The translations under genes and the position numbers were made by a program. A stretch of DNA of 64,000 bases, from contig JADKJG010000005.1 in NCBI GenBank assembly GCA_016722375.1, forward strand, positions 248,001-312,000, read 5' to 3'. The first letter of the stretch is position 1; each line of letters begins with the position of its first letter. Below the pieces are notes generated by a model that saw nothing but the letters and a program-made list of their open reading frames with translations, made no database searches and had not been told where the DNA came from. Origin of the DNA: Bacteroidota bacterium (GTDB lineage Bacteria; Bacteroidota; Bacteroidia; Chitinophagales; LD1). Of the stretch, positions 1 to 7,996 are shown piece by piece.

Positions 1-70
1 TATAAGTTTTCGTACCGTACCCGGTTCTTATGAACCCTGACAAAACGAGATGTTTTGAAAACATAGACAA

Positions 71-784
71 GTGAAAATTGAGAAGACGATTGCTGTGGTA
101 ACCGGTGCCGGTAGTGGATTAGGCGCTGCCTTTGCCAGTGCTTTGGTCCATAAAGGAGCAGTGGTTTATGGTCTTGGCAGAAATATGGAGAAACTCCATG
201 CCCTTCACCACACCTTGGGAGATTCATTTATACCTATTGGCATAGACATTACCGACCAAACAGCAATCAACGATTGGGTAAACAAAACCTTTTCCGATTC
301 CTGTGTTCCGAATATTCTCATCAACAATGCCGGGGTGGGCTATTTGAAGAAGATAGAAGAACTTTCGTTGGCGCACTGGCATGAGATGATCAACACTAAC
401 TTAAACGGACTATTCTATCTGACCTCCTCTATAGTTCCGATCATGAAGCGAAATCGGAATGCTTACCATATTATCAATATCGGTTCCACCCTGGGAAAAA
501 CAACGAGCTCAGATAGTGCTGCCTACTCTGCTACTAAATATGGATTGCAGGGCTTTAGCGAAGCCTTATTCAAAGAGCTGCGCTCATTCAATATCAAAGT
601 AACCTGCGTTAATCCGGGAAGTATAGACACGCATTTTTTTGAAGATTCGGGGATAAAACCACATCACCGCATGTTGCAACCTAACGACATCGCTGCTTTA
701 GTCATGCATATTTTAGAAACCCCCGATAATTTATTAGTTGATGAAATTACGTTGCGCCCTTTAATGCCAAACGCCAGTGAATAA
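71..784 (+). CDS. SDR family NAD(P)-dependent oxidoreductase
   Basis: Short-chain dehydrogenase/reductase, 237 aa, the normal length of a classical SDR; cytosolic Rossmann-fold enzyme with unknown substrate. The cofactor motif TGAGSGLG is at residues 11-18, NNAG at 85-88, and the catalytic Ser139 and Y152-x3-K156 (YSATK) are all present, so it should be active. The start is GTG, six residues before the first beta strand. Its C-terminal end (EITLRPL) closely resembles that of the second SDR at 39.7 kb (EIVLRPM), so the two are probably paralogues. It stands alone, ahead of the heme-copper reductase operon on the same strand, separated by about 0.5 kb. Confidence 0.9.
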   Translation: MKIEKTIAVVTGAGSGLGAAFASALVHKGAVVYGLGRNMEKLHALHHTLGDSFIPIGIDITDQTAINDWVNKTFSDSCVPNILINNAGVGYLKKIEELSLAHWHEMINTNLNGLFYLTSSIVPIMKRNRNAYHIINIGSTLGKTTSSDSAAYSATKYGLQGFSEALFKELRSFNIKVTCVNPGSIDTHFFEDSGIKPHHRMLQPNDIAALVMHILETPDNLLVDEITLRPLMPNASE

Positions 785-1055
785 TCACTCCTTTCAAGCA
801 ACCGGTGGAGAGCCGAGACGGCGCGTACTATACAACTACAAACAAGTCATCTCTTTCGCTCTTCTAAAATTATTTTTTGTCACTGGAGAGATTATGCAAT
901 AATGTACTAAGCCTTGAATGCTGTTTATAATATAGATACAACAAGTCCGCACAATTATCTTCATTTGCAGACTATTAGGGTTCGATGGTGTCACCATATC
1001 TGTTCTAAAGAATTTTTACTAAAGATTGGTGGATTCCAAAATCCCCGGGTAAAGA

Positions 1056-1202
1056 ATGAGTATACAACTTTAGTTGGCCTTCACGCTCGCATTAGTGCTT
1101 TTTGGCGCGGTGCGTTATTCTTGTATAGTCACAACGATTGCTTTTTTGAAAGCAGGAGAAAAAGAAATTCAGGGGCTTGTTGATCCGGCAAACCCACTGT
1201 AA
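1056..1202 (+). pseudogene. possible decayed small single-TM protein upstream of the reductase operon
   Basis: An ATG-initiated frame of 48 codons with one in-frame TAG at codon 6. After the TAG it encodes a hydrophobic stretch (LAFTLALVLFGAV) and a polar tail ending GLVDPANPL. The layout, one membrane helix with a short polar tail 98 nt before a CuA subunit gene, recalls small accessory subunits of heme-copper enzymes, but I recognise no family. Translation could also start after the TAG at a TTG or GTG. The rest of 785-1300 has no convincing gene; a longer overlapping open frame at 914-1183 has no protein-like features. Confidence 0.25.
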
Positions 1203-1300
1203 CTAAAAGATGACAAGTCAACATGAAATTTAATCAAAACAACTCCTCCACACGGAGCGGAGTATTAATAACCATTTATCAACTATAAATCACAGCTACT

Positions 1301-1852
1301 ATGAAACAACAATCCATTCTACTATTTTTTCTCGTACTGGCAGGTCTAGCAGCCATCGTCTTTATCTATGTTTATCTATCGTCCAAAAATGTGAAGTCGG
1401 AAGAACAGGGAATGGCCAATCCTTTAAAAAAACGATTTTGGTTTATCCTGATCCTGTTTGTGATACTGGGAATCTTTGCCACGGTTACTATTCCCAAATC
1501 CCCTTACTATCTTTTTGAAAACGAAACACCGGCAAAGGTGGTTTATGTATCGGCTATGCAATTTGCCTTCGTGATGTCAGAAAAGGCCATAGATCCTCTA
1601 CGACCTTCGGGACAAGCAATTGAATTACCGGTCAACCAGTTGATTGAGTTTAGGGTGACCAGCACAGACGTAAATCACGGGTTTGCCATTTATAACGGAG
1701 AAGGCACTTTACTGACACAGACTCAGGCTATGCCCGGCTATGTCAATCGGCTGCGCTATAAATTCAGCGAGCCGGACACCTACAAAATCTTCTGTCTGGA
1801 ATATTGCGGAATGGCTCATCAGGGCATGGCATCCTCATTCATTGTTAAATAG
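1301..1852 (+). CDS. CuA-containing heme-copper reductase subunit II (NorS/CoxB-like)
   Basis: 183 aa. Two N-terminal membrane helices (about residues 5-27 and 46-65) are followed by a periplasmic cupredoxin domain. The complete CuA ligand set is visible: H126 (VNHGF) and C165, E167, C169, H173, M176 in CLEYCGMAHQGM. The CuA site takes electrons from a soluble donor and passes them to subunit I, whose gene starts 21 nt downstream. The protein is short compared with A-type CoxB and closer in size to B-type (ba3) subunit II. With the subunit I and SenC-like neighbours it fits the norS position of norSY-senC clusters. The subunit II assignment is certain; the NO reductase role is inferred from subunit I. 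Confidence 0.88.
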   Translation: MKQQSILLFFLVLAGLAAIVFIYVYLSSKNVKSEEQGMANPLKKRFWFILILFVILGIFATVTIPKSPYYLFENETPAKVVYVSAMQFAFVMSEKAIDPLRPSGQAIELPVNQLIEFRVTSTDVNHGFAIYNGEGTLLTQTQAMPGYVNRLRYKFSEPDTYKIFCLEYCGMAHQGMASSFIVK

Positions 1853-1873
1853 ATCATCAAAAAAATAGAAACT

Positions 1874-3316
1874 ATGGAATCAATTAAGTCAAAAAAAATC
1901 ACAGCAGTTTGGATTATAACGATACTCACCTTGTTCGTGGTCAGTATTGTTTTGGGTATTCTAATGCGGCTCAATCAAGGCGGCATGATAGAACAAACAC
2001 CGGTCGCATTTTATGTCAATATGACCACGCACGGCGTAACCATGATTGGAATTTGGTTTGTGGCAGGCATGGTGTCCGTCAATTTTCTAATGCAGCGCTA
2101 TGTAAAGACCAGCTACACTATTAATATGCTTGCCTTAATACTGACGGTTATCGGGGTACTGATGCTCTGGACCTCTACCTTTATCGGTAAGTTTCACGCG
2201 GGATGGACTTTCCTTTATCCTTTACCGCTCAAGGTGATGTGGGCAAAATGGGCTACTCCCGTATTTTATCTTTCCCTAACTATTTTGGCGGTGGGATGGC
2301 TGATCTGGTGTCTAAGTCTCATCGCGCAGATACTTAAAAAATACTCCCTATCAGAGGCATTTGCCTGGCAGCATTTTAAAAAGAACCCGAAAGTAGAGAC
2401 GCCTCCTTTCATACTCATCAGCATGATTACGCTCGTGGGCATCACCACTTGCCTGATAGCCGCAGCAGTGCTGGTGGCGCTCACGGCTGCCGAATATTTT
2501 TCAAATGGCGCTTTTGTAAATGATGCGTTGTTAATGAAAAACCTCACCTATTTCTTCGGACATACCATTGCCAACGAGATGCTCTATTTGGGGCTCGCGG
2601 TTATCTATGAACTGTTTCCCGAAATTAGCGGAAGACCGAAATGGAAAACTACTTGGTATGTAGCGGTAGCATGGAACTGCACACTGGTATTTATTCTCAC
2701 TGCTTTTTTGCACCATTTATACATGGATTTTGTGCAGCCCGAAGGTTTGCAAATTGTGGGCCAGTTTGCCTCCTATTTAGCCAGCTTACCGGCTGCCGGA
2801 GTGACCGTGTTCAGTATTTTTATAGCTGTTTATCGCACCAAGATCAATTGGTCTTTGCCCAACCTATTATTTTTTATCGGCGTTGCCGGATGGGTGATTG
2901 GCGGTATGGGTGCAGTCATTGATGCCACCATCAGCAATAACATAGTGCTGCATAACACTTTATGGGTACCGGCACACTTCCACACCTACAACGCTATGGG
3001 AAATGTATTATTCAGTCTGGGCTTCTTCTATTGGTTTGCCACTTTGGGTACGGAGAAAATAAACATGGGAAAATACACCAAGGTGGTATTGACCTTACTT
3101 CTTATAGGGGGCATCGGATTTCTTTTAGCTTTCTATCTCGGCGGGGCCGACTCTATTCCGCGCCGATACAGCAACTATCCGGCAGAACTTGCTTTGGGTG
3201 CGCCTTTGGCTACCATAGGAGCCGCCTTTGCCTCCATCTATTTAATTGCGATTCTGATTTTCTTCTTTACTATTTCTAAAGGATGTGTCAAAATACTCTC
3301 CTCACCATCTTCCTGA
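1874..3316 (+). CDS. heme-copper reductase subunit I lacking the active-site tyrosine (NorY-like candidate NO reductase)
   Basis: 480 aa polytopic membrane protein (about 12 helices) of the heme-copper oxidase superfamily. Metal ligands are intact: H53 and H370 for the low-spin heme, H368 for the active-site heme, H230 and H280/H281 for CuB. In oxygen reductases of the A and B families the first CuB histidine is followed four residues later by the cross-linked Tyr; here the motif is H230-T-I-A-N234-E235, so Tyr is replaced by Asn with an adjacent Glu. Loss of this Tyr is typical of NO-reducing members. Order CuA subunit, subunit I, SCO/SenC matches the norSY-senC clusters known from nitrifiers. 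The catalytic activity is inference; an unusual oxidase remains possible. Confidence 0.85.
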   Translation: MESIKSKKITAVWIITILTLFVVSIVLGILMRLNQGGMIEQTPVAFYVNMTTHGVTMIGIWFVAGMVSVNFLMQRYVKTSYTINMLALILTVIGVLMLWTSTFIGKFHAGWTFLYPLPLKVMWAKWATPVFYLSLTILAVGWLIWCLSLIAQILKKYSLSEAFAWQHFKKNPKVETPPFILISMITLVGITTCLIAAAVLVALTAAEYFSNGAFVNDALLMKNLTYFFGHTIANEMLYLGLAVIYELFPEISGRPKWKTTWYVAVAWNCTLVFILTAFLHHLYMDFVQPEGLQIVGQFASYLASLPAAGVTVFSIFIAVYRTKINWSLPNLLFFIGVAGWVIGGMGAVIDATISNNIVLHNTLWVPAHFHTYNAMGNVLFSLGFFYWFATLGTEKINMGKYTKVVLTLLLIGGIGFLLAFYLGGADSIPRRYSNYPAELALGAPLATIGAAFASIYLIAILIFFFTISKGCVKILSSPSS

Positions 3317-4050
3317 TCGGTGGGGGCTTTCTTGCCATAGGGCAGACTGCTTCATCCCCCATTGGAGAGGAGACAAACATTTATCAAAAAATATACAACG
3401 CGCCGTTCGTTACAACCGATACCCCAACCGTTTCAATCAGCGAACTGTACCAAAAAAAACCGCTGTTGCTTGGGCGTATCTTTACGCGCTGTTCGGGGGT
3501 ATGCAATCCGTTTTTATTGCAGCTAAAAGAAGCCTTGCCGCTTGCCGGCAATAACAATTCGGTGAACGTGCTGATTGTCAGTTTTGATCCGCGAGACAGC
3601 GTGAACAACATGAACCTATTAGCTCAAAAATTGGCTTTAGAAAATAACGAGCAATGGACCTTTGCCATAACAGACAGTATAGACCGGCTCACCCAATCCA
3701 TTGGATTCTATCCGGTGTGGGACAGTGTAAAACAGCAATACGATCACGATGCCCTTTTGGTGGGGATCAATAAAGATGGATACATCACCAAGAAGCTGAT
3801 AGGGCTTCGGTCTGCAAACGATTTGAGCCTGTTAATCGGCAGCGTCCATAATATTTTCTCCCCTACCTATCGCTTGCCGGGGAAAAATGATTTGTTCTCT
3901 TGCTTTAATTATGACCCTACCACCGGCAAAAACACGCCCGGCCTAGGACTGCTTTTCATAGCGCTTCCGGCGGTGATCACCGTGTTGCTGCTCGCCTTGA
4001 TCAGCTATCTGGTTCGGAATAAAGCCAACGACACGACTGTTACAAGCTAA
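3283..4050 (+). CDS. SCO1/SenC family copper chaperone with C-terminal membrane anchor
   Basis: 255 aa. N-terminal signal-like helix (residues 5-20), thioredoxin-fold SCO domain with the copper-binding/redox CxxxC motif C70-S-G-V-C74 and a later conserved His (YDHDALL). A C-terminal membrane helix (about 225-247) follows, which is less usual because most SCO proteins are anchored at the N-terminus. SCO proteins load copper into the CuA site of subunit II, which fits the gene order. It overlaps the 3' end of the subunit I gene by 34 nt, so the three genes are almost certainly one operon. Confidence 0.85.
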   Translation: MCQNTLLTIFLIGGGFLAIGQTASSPIGEETNIYQKIYNAPFVTTDTPTVSISELYQKKPLLLGRIFTRCSGVCNPFLLQLKEALPLAGNNNSVNVLIVSFDPRDSVNNMNLLAQKLALENNEQWTFAITDSIDRLTQSIGFYPVWDSVKQQYDHDALLVGINKDGYITKKLIGLRSANDLSLLIGSVHNIFSPTYRLPGKNDLFSCFNYDPTTGKNTPGLGLLFIALPAVITVLLLALISYLVRNKANDTTVTS

Positions 4051-4107
4051 TGACAGCGCTGCGGTAACCATACGTATTTTAAAAACCTCCTGGCTATTTA
4101 TCCGTAG

Positions 4108-4275
4108 GCTAATTTGCGCTGCCGACTTTCATCTCGGCCACTGCCGTATAACGATCCCTATAAAGCACCGGACAGAGAGGAAGCAAATCCCGAATTTTTT
4201 CTGCTAGACGGGAAACAAACTGCTCTTCCTTCTATCACAAAGCCACTGTCCGTAACCGAGCCTATCACCTATTAA
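4108..4275 (+). other. possible coding remnant downstream of the SCO gene
   Basis: A 55-codon stop-bounded frame without an ATG. Its last 40 residues read like real protein (YNDPYKAPDREEANPEF, then a polar tail ending EPITY). It lies 57 nt after the SCO gene on the same strand, where norSY-senC clusters carry a further small orf, so it may be the decayed end of that gene. No family recognised. Very low confidence. Confidence 0.15.
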
Positions 4276-4366
4276 TATGTTGCTCCTTAAATACCGTATA
4301 AAATACTCATACGACAGACTCTTCCAATTAATTTCCCTTAAAGGCCTCCTTATCTACACCATATTC

Positions 4367-4618
4367 TTGGGTATTTCTGCCGCTAACTTGCCTGTTTCCG
4401 TGGCGGACTTGCCTATTTCTGACACAGATTTGCCTATTTCCGCCTCAGAAATAGCTATTTCTCTCACAGACTTACCTATTTCCGTGATGGACTTCCCTAT
4501 TTCTGCGCCGGACTTAGGTATTTCTGTGTTGGACTTCCCTAATTTCGCGGCGACTTGTCCTAATTCCGTCACGAACTTCCCTCATTCTGTCGCGGTTTTG
4601 CCTCATTCTGTGACAGAA
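4367..4618 (+). repeat. 21-nt degenerate tandem array A (12 units)
   Basis: Twelve head-to-tail units, consensus TTGCCTATTTCTGnnnnnGAC: the first 13 nt are conserved and the last 8 vary. All units are 21 nt except one pair (4535-4554 and 4555-4576, 20 and 22 nt) that compensates exactly. The last unit forms a perfect dyad, CATTCTGT-G-ACAGAATG (4604-4620); AGAAATAGCTATTTCT (4447-4462) is also palindromic. Both strands have an open frame through the array (seven-residue periodicity), which follows from a 21-nt unit without stops and is not evidence of a gene. Confidence 0.9.
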
Positions 4619-4621
4619 TGA

Positions 4622-5176
4622 GTCTGGATATTTGCGGAAAATCCATGAATTAACAGAAAAATACGAAAGGATGGCATATTATGATTGTTTTAATTCATGT
4701 TTGATGGAAAAGCTGAAAGAGGTGAAATACAATCTGTCTCTTCCGCTTATCTATCATAGATGTTTGGCATAAGATAAACTAGCTCCTGTTTTTGATCGAA
4801 TGACATAATCCTCTGTAAGTGATCTATTTAGGGACTGAATAGTTTGGAAACTATGAATCTATATAGCTCGGATAAGCAGCAAGAAGATAGGAGAAATAAA
4901 GAGTCCTTTGGGTGACCTCGATTTGTAAAAATTATAAATTTGCTTGGCTGGGATACCTGCACCCTTTGGGGAAAGAGATGCGGGCATAAACAAGTTATGC
5001 CTCACCCTAAAAGACGACAGTGCTAACATTAGACAGACAAACGAGAAATAAATACCAACGCTTCGCAAAATAAAAAGAGAAGCAACGCCACCCATAAAGC
5101 CGACACACAATTGCTTCACATTTTATTTTGCCCAACCACACCATTGACCGCTTGACGTTTGTGAATAACTTTTTGT
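4622..5176. other. non-coding stretch, AT-rich
   Basis: No convincing gene on either strand; an 86-codon minus frame at 4859-5119 resembles no protein. The right part is AT-rich and appears to be the left flank of the restriction-modification cassette. Confidence 0.5.
5116..5129 (+). repeat. left copy of a 14-nt direct repeat flanking the R-M cassette
   Basis: TCACATTTTATTTT occurs here and again at 7492-7505, just after the endonuclease stop codon, so the pair brackets the three R-M genes. Similarity continues weakly to the right (CCCAACCACAC against TGCAACGCACA). It could be a target duplication or recombination site, or chance in AT-rich DNA. Confidence 0.4.
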
Positions 5177-5229
5177 GGACTTTTATTGTCCATAAATTTC
5201 CAATTTATATCTTTGGACAAAAATTGTCC
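5177..5229 (+). promoter_or_regulatory. R-M controller promoter with two GGAC-N7-GTCC operator dyads
   Basis: Two identical-format dyads, GGACTTTTATTGTCC (5177-5191) and GGACAAAAATTGTCC (5215-5229), lie 38 nt apart just before the controller ATG at 5232. A perfect Bacteroidota -7 element TATCTTTG (5208-5215) abuts the downstream dyad, and a TTG (5186-5188) 19 nt upstream, inside the other dyad, can serve as -33 element. The arrangement is that of C-boxes of controller-regulated R-M systems: the XRE protein probably binds here and autoregulates. The leader would be only about 10 nt. Confidence 0.7.
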
Positions 5230-5231
5230 TG

Positions 5232-5555
5232 ATGCTAGCTAAACAGAAATTCAAGTCATTTGGGGAACACCTCCGAACATTGAGAGCAGAAACGGGGTTG
5301 CCTTTGAGAGAAGTTGCATCTCAGCTTGGCATTGACCCTTCGCTACTTGCAAAGATTGAACGCAACGAAAGACAACCGACCAAACAACTCATCAAAGAAG
5401 TAGCAAGCTATTTCAAGGTTGACTTGAAAGAATTACAAAACGAATTTCTAAGCGACCAAATCGCTTACAAAATTTTAGACGAAGAAGCGGACTTAGAAAT
5501 TTTGAAAGTGGCAGAACAAAAAGTATCTTACTATAAAACACAACGCAATGGGTAA
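5232..5555 (+). CDS. XRE-family controller protein of the R-M system
   Basis: 107 aa helix-turn-helix protein. The Cro/C1-type HTH spans about residues 12-65 (LREVASQLGIDPSLLAKIERNE is the core helix pair), followed by a short helical tail. It overlaps the methyltransferase gene by 8 nt. Position, size and the two operator dyads directly upstream indicate a C protein that times methyltransferase and endonuclease expression. DNA-binding family is clear; the controller role is inferred from context. Confidence 0.85.
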   Translation: MLAKQKFKSFGEHLRTLRAETGLPLREVASQLGIDPSLLAKIERNERQPTKQLIKEVASYFKVDLKELQNEFLSDQIAYKILDEEADLEILKVAEQKVSYYKTQRNG

Positions 5556-6534
5556 AACATTAATAAGAAACACAGAACTCCCGACATTTTTTGGTGAAGT
5601 GCAACTGAAAGGTGAACGCTTACTTGCTGACTTTTCACAAAAGCAAAACGAAGAACCAATTTTGTTTTACCAGCACCCACACGGAGAACTTTGGCAAGGC
5701 AATAGTATTGCTTGGCTCAAATCGTTGCAGACAGAAAGTGTTGATTTAATTTTTGCCGACCCACCTTACAACATAAAGAAAGCAGATTGGGACACATTTG
5801 AAAGTCAAGAGCAATACATAAAATTTTCGATGCACTGGATTGAACAAGCTGCAAGAGTTTTGAAACCGACAGGCACACTTTTCATTTGCGGTTTCTCTGA
5901 AATTCTTGCAGACTTAAAACATCCGGCTTCAAAACTTTTTAAATCGTGCAGATGGATTATTTGGAATTACAAAAACAAAGCAAACCTCGGAAGTGATTGG
6001 GGACGAAGCCACGAAAGTATTTTGCATTTTCGTAAGACAAAAAATTTTACCTTCAACATTGACGAGATCCGTATTCCATACAGCGAACACACTTTGAAAT
6101 ATCCGAGCCATCCGCAAGCGGAGACAAGTCAATACAACAACGGAAAAAATGGAAATCATATTTGGGAACCAAATCCGCTTGGAGCAAAACCAAAAGATGT
6201 TTTAGAAATTCCACAAGACATTATTGAAGTGCCAACAACTTGTAACGGGATGCACGAAAAGACTCCACACCCAACACAGAAGCCGGAAGAACTTTTACGA
6301 AAAATTATTTTGGCATCATCCAACATTGGCGACACAGTGCTTGACCCATTTTGCGGAAGTGGAACAACTCCTGTTTGTGCAGAGCAACTTCAACGCAAAT
6401 GGTTGTCTTGCGACTTATCGCCAGAGTATTTGGATTGGGCATCAAATCGAATTGAATTAGTTGAAGATTGGAGCATTGACAAATGGATTAAATATGATTT
6501 TGAAAATCAAAAAAGACGCAACTCTATAAGATGA
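5548..6534 (+). CDS. type II DNA methyltransferase (adenine-N6 or cytosine-N4)
   Basis: 328 aa. Catalytic motif DPPY at residues 71-74 precedes the SAM-binding motif (VLDPFCGSGTT, about residue 272), the order of beta-class amino methyltransferases. It methylates the exocyclic amine of the recognition site and protects host DNA from the endonuclease encoded 42 nt downstream. The first 50 residues are an extension without recognisable motif. Codon choice is visibly more AT-rich than in the surrounding chromosome, consistent with transfer as a cassette. Target sequence cannot be read from the sequence. Confidence 0.9.
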   Translation: MGKTLIRNTELPTFFGEVQLKGERLLADFSQKQNEEPILFYQHPHGELWQGNSIAWLKSLQTESVDLIFADPPYNIKKADWDTFESQEQYIKFSMHWIEQAARVLKPTGTLFICGFSEILADLKHPASKLFKSCRWIIWNYKNKANLGSDWGRSHESILHFRKTKNFTFNIDEIRIPYSEHTLKYPSHPQAETSQYNNGKNGNHIWEPNPLGAKPKDVLEIPQDIIEVPTTCNGMHEKTPHPTQKPEELLRKIILASSNIGDTVLDPFCGSGTTPVCAEQLQRKWLSCDLSPEYLDWASNRIELVEDWSIDKWIKYDFENQKRRNSIR

Positions 6535-6576
6535 CATGCGAAGCATTCACGAACACCTTTAAAATAAAATTATACT

Positions 6577-7476
6577 GTGAGTAACTTAAAACAACTCGTA
6601 AACAAAGCTAAAGACAAAAGCAACTTCGTTGACTTGAAAGCATACATCGCATTTTGTGATGAGTACTTGAATTTCATCAGCGACAATTTGCAAGCAACAA
6701 TCGTTTCACAAAATGAAAATCACTATTGCTTTTATCAATACAAGAAAGAAGGAAATTTTCAAATTACAAGACCAATTAATTCAAAATTGATGTATGACGC
6801 GAAAGCATTTTTAAAAACATCAAAAGAGTTTTTGAAAATATTGCGCAGCATAAAAACCATTGACAAAAAAGATGAAGCAATTCGTAACATCTTAAACAAT
6901 GCAACATACACCATACAACAATCTGTAGGTTCAGCTTTGGACGGTTTACCGGCAGGGCAATCAAACACTGCAAGAAAACTGAATGGCGATTTGTTTGAAC
7001 ATTTCATTCGCTTAATCATTCGTGAAATTGGAATTACTTGCAATGCAGGTGTAATTCAAATTCCAGTAATCGTTGACAGCGAGCCGCAGTTCAATATGAA
7101 TTATCAGCACGATTTAATTATTGAGAAAGAAGGAGATGTAAAAGTTATTGGCTCAATTAAAACATCGAGCAAAGACCGAATTGATAAAATTTTCATTGAC
7201 AAGTTTCTTTACAACAAACTCACTGAAAAAGCAACACCACACATTGCAATTTTCTTGAATGATGTTCAAAGGAAAAACACAAAACGAGAAAATGAGTATG
7301 GCGTAAGTGCGACCTTTCTTCCAGGACATTTCAAAGGTTACACAGTAAAGTTAAATCCGCTTGACGGAGTTTATTATTGCGACATCAGACCGAACATGAG
7401 AACAGAAAGTATTTTGAAAGACCACATAAAAACATTTGACAACTTACTCATTGAAGACATTTGGAAATTCATATAG
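6577..7476 (+). CDS. probable type II restriction endonuclease partner
   Basis: 299 aa, GTG start. No family is recognised with certainty. A PD-(D/E)xK-like pattern can be seen as HDLIIE followed after a short loop by GSIKTSSKDR, in which the acidic residue before x-K is replaced by Ser; a GSIK-T-S-KDR segment of this type occurs in several type II endonucleases. Position directly after a controller and methyltransferase on the same strand is the main argument. AT-rich like its neighbours. Alternative: another nuclease-fold component of the cassette. Confidence 0.65.
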   Translation: MSNLKQLVNKAKDKSNFVDLKAYIAFCDEYLNFISDNLQATIVSQNENHYCFYQYKKEGNFQITRPINSKLMYDAKAFLKTSKEFLKILRSIKTIDKKDEAIRNILNNATYTIQQSVGSALDGLPAGQSNTARKLNGDLFEHFIRLIIREIGITCNAGVIQIPVIVDSEPQFNMNYQHDLIIEKEGDVKVIGSIKTSSKDRIDKIFIDKFLYNKLTEKATPHIAIFLNDVQRKNTKRENEYGVSATFLPGHFKGYTVKLNPLDGVYYCDIRPNMRTESILKDHIKTFDNLLIEDIWKFI

Positions 7477-7491
7477 CCAACGCATTTGCAC

Positions 7492-7505
7492 TCACATTTT
7501 ATTTT
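7492..7505 (+). repeat. right copy of the 14-nt direct repeat
   Basis: TCACATTTTATTTT, identical to 5116-5129, 16 nt past the endonuclease stop codon. See the left copy. Confidence 0.4.
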
Positions 7506-7623
7506 TTGCAACGCACAGTGCAACCGCAGAAAAAATAAAAAAGGAGTGTAAGCAACCGCACGCTGACACTGCAAACTTGGGCCGGCAGACCCCTCAATAC
7601 AAAGCACACACTTCTATCAGCCT

Positions 7624-7859
7624 AACTGGGCTTAGGCTGTGCCTACGTCCTGCAAATTTGCAACTTATAAGTGTTCGAAACCTTATTGTTTTAGTCTAAG
7701 TATCAAGGCTAAAGCCATTTAATAAGAGCCAGTTCTAACCGCGCTGAAGCGTGGTGTTATAAACCGCCATTCATGGCGGAGTAGTGTGTGTGAAGGGGGT
7801 TGGCTTTAGCCACAGATTATCATGTTTCGAACGCTTATGGGCACGGCCTGCGCCCAGTT
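7624..7859. repeat. nested inverted-repeat (foldback/MITE-like) element
   Basis: Three nested pairs of arms can be read. Outer: AACTGGGCTTAGGCTGTGCC (7624-7643) against 7840-7859, 17 of 20 pairing. Middle: ATAAGTGTTCGAAAC (7667-7681) against GTTTCGAACGCTTAT (7824-7838), 14 of 15. Inner: GGCTAAAGCCA against TGGCTTTAGCC (about 7802). The centre holds CCGCCATTCATGGCGG. No ORF lies inside. It resembles extragenic palindromic or MITE elements; copies elsewhere in the genome are expected but none is in this window. Confidence 0.65.
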
Positions 7860-7996
7860 GGGTAAACTAGCTTAGCGCAGAGGCCTCAATGCTTCGCAAC
7901 TGGAGAGCGAAAGTAAATTTATGAGTTTGGTTATTATAAGTGCCGGATTTCCTTTACTTTCATTTCTGATAGGTCCTTAAGGCATCTGCCAAACTC

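Noticed and set aside
914..1183. 89-codon open frame upstream of the reductase operon
   Set aside because: Composition is not protein-like, and the stretch is better explained by the small TM frame at 1056-1202.
4277..4621. 114-codon plus frame and a 72-codon minus frame with heptad repeats
   Set aside because: Both are consequences of a stop-free 21-nt repeat (array A); openness on both strands argues against coding.
4859..5119. 86-codon minus frame
   Set aside because: No motif, no start context, AT-rich flank of a cassette.
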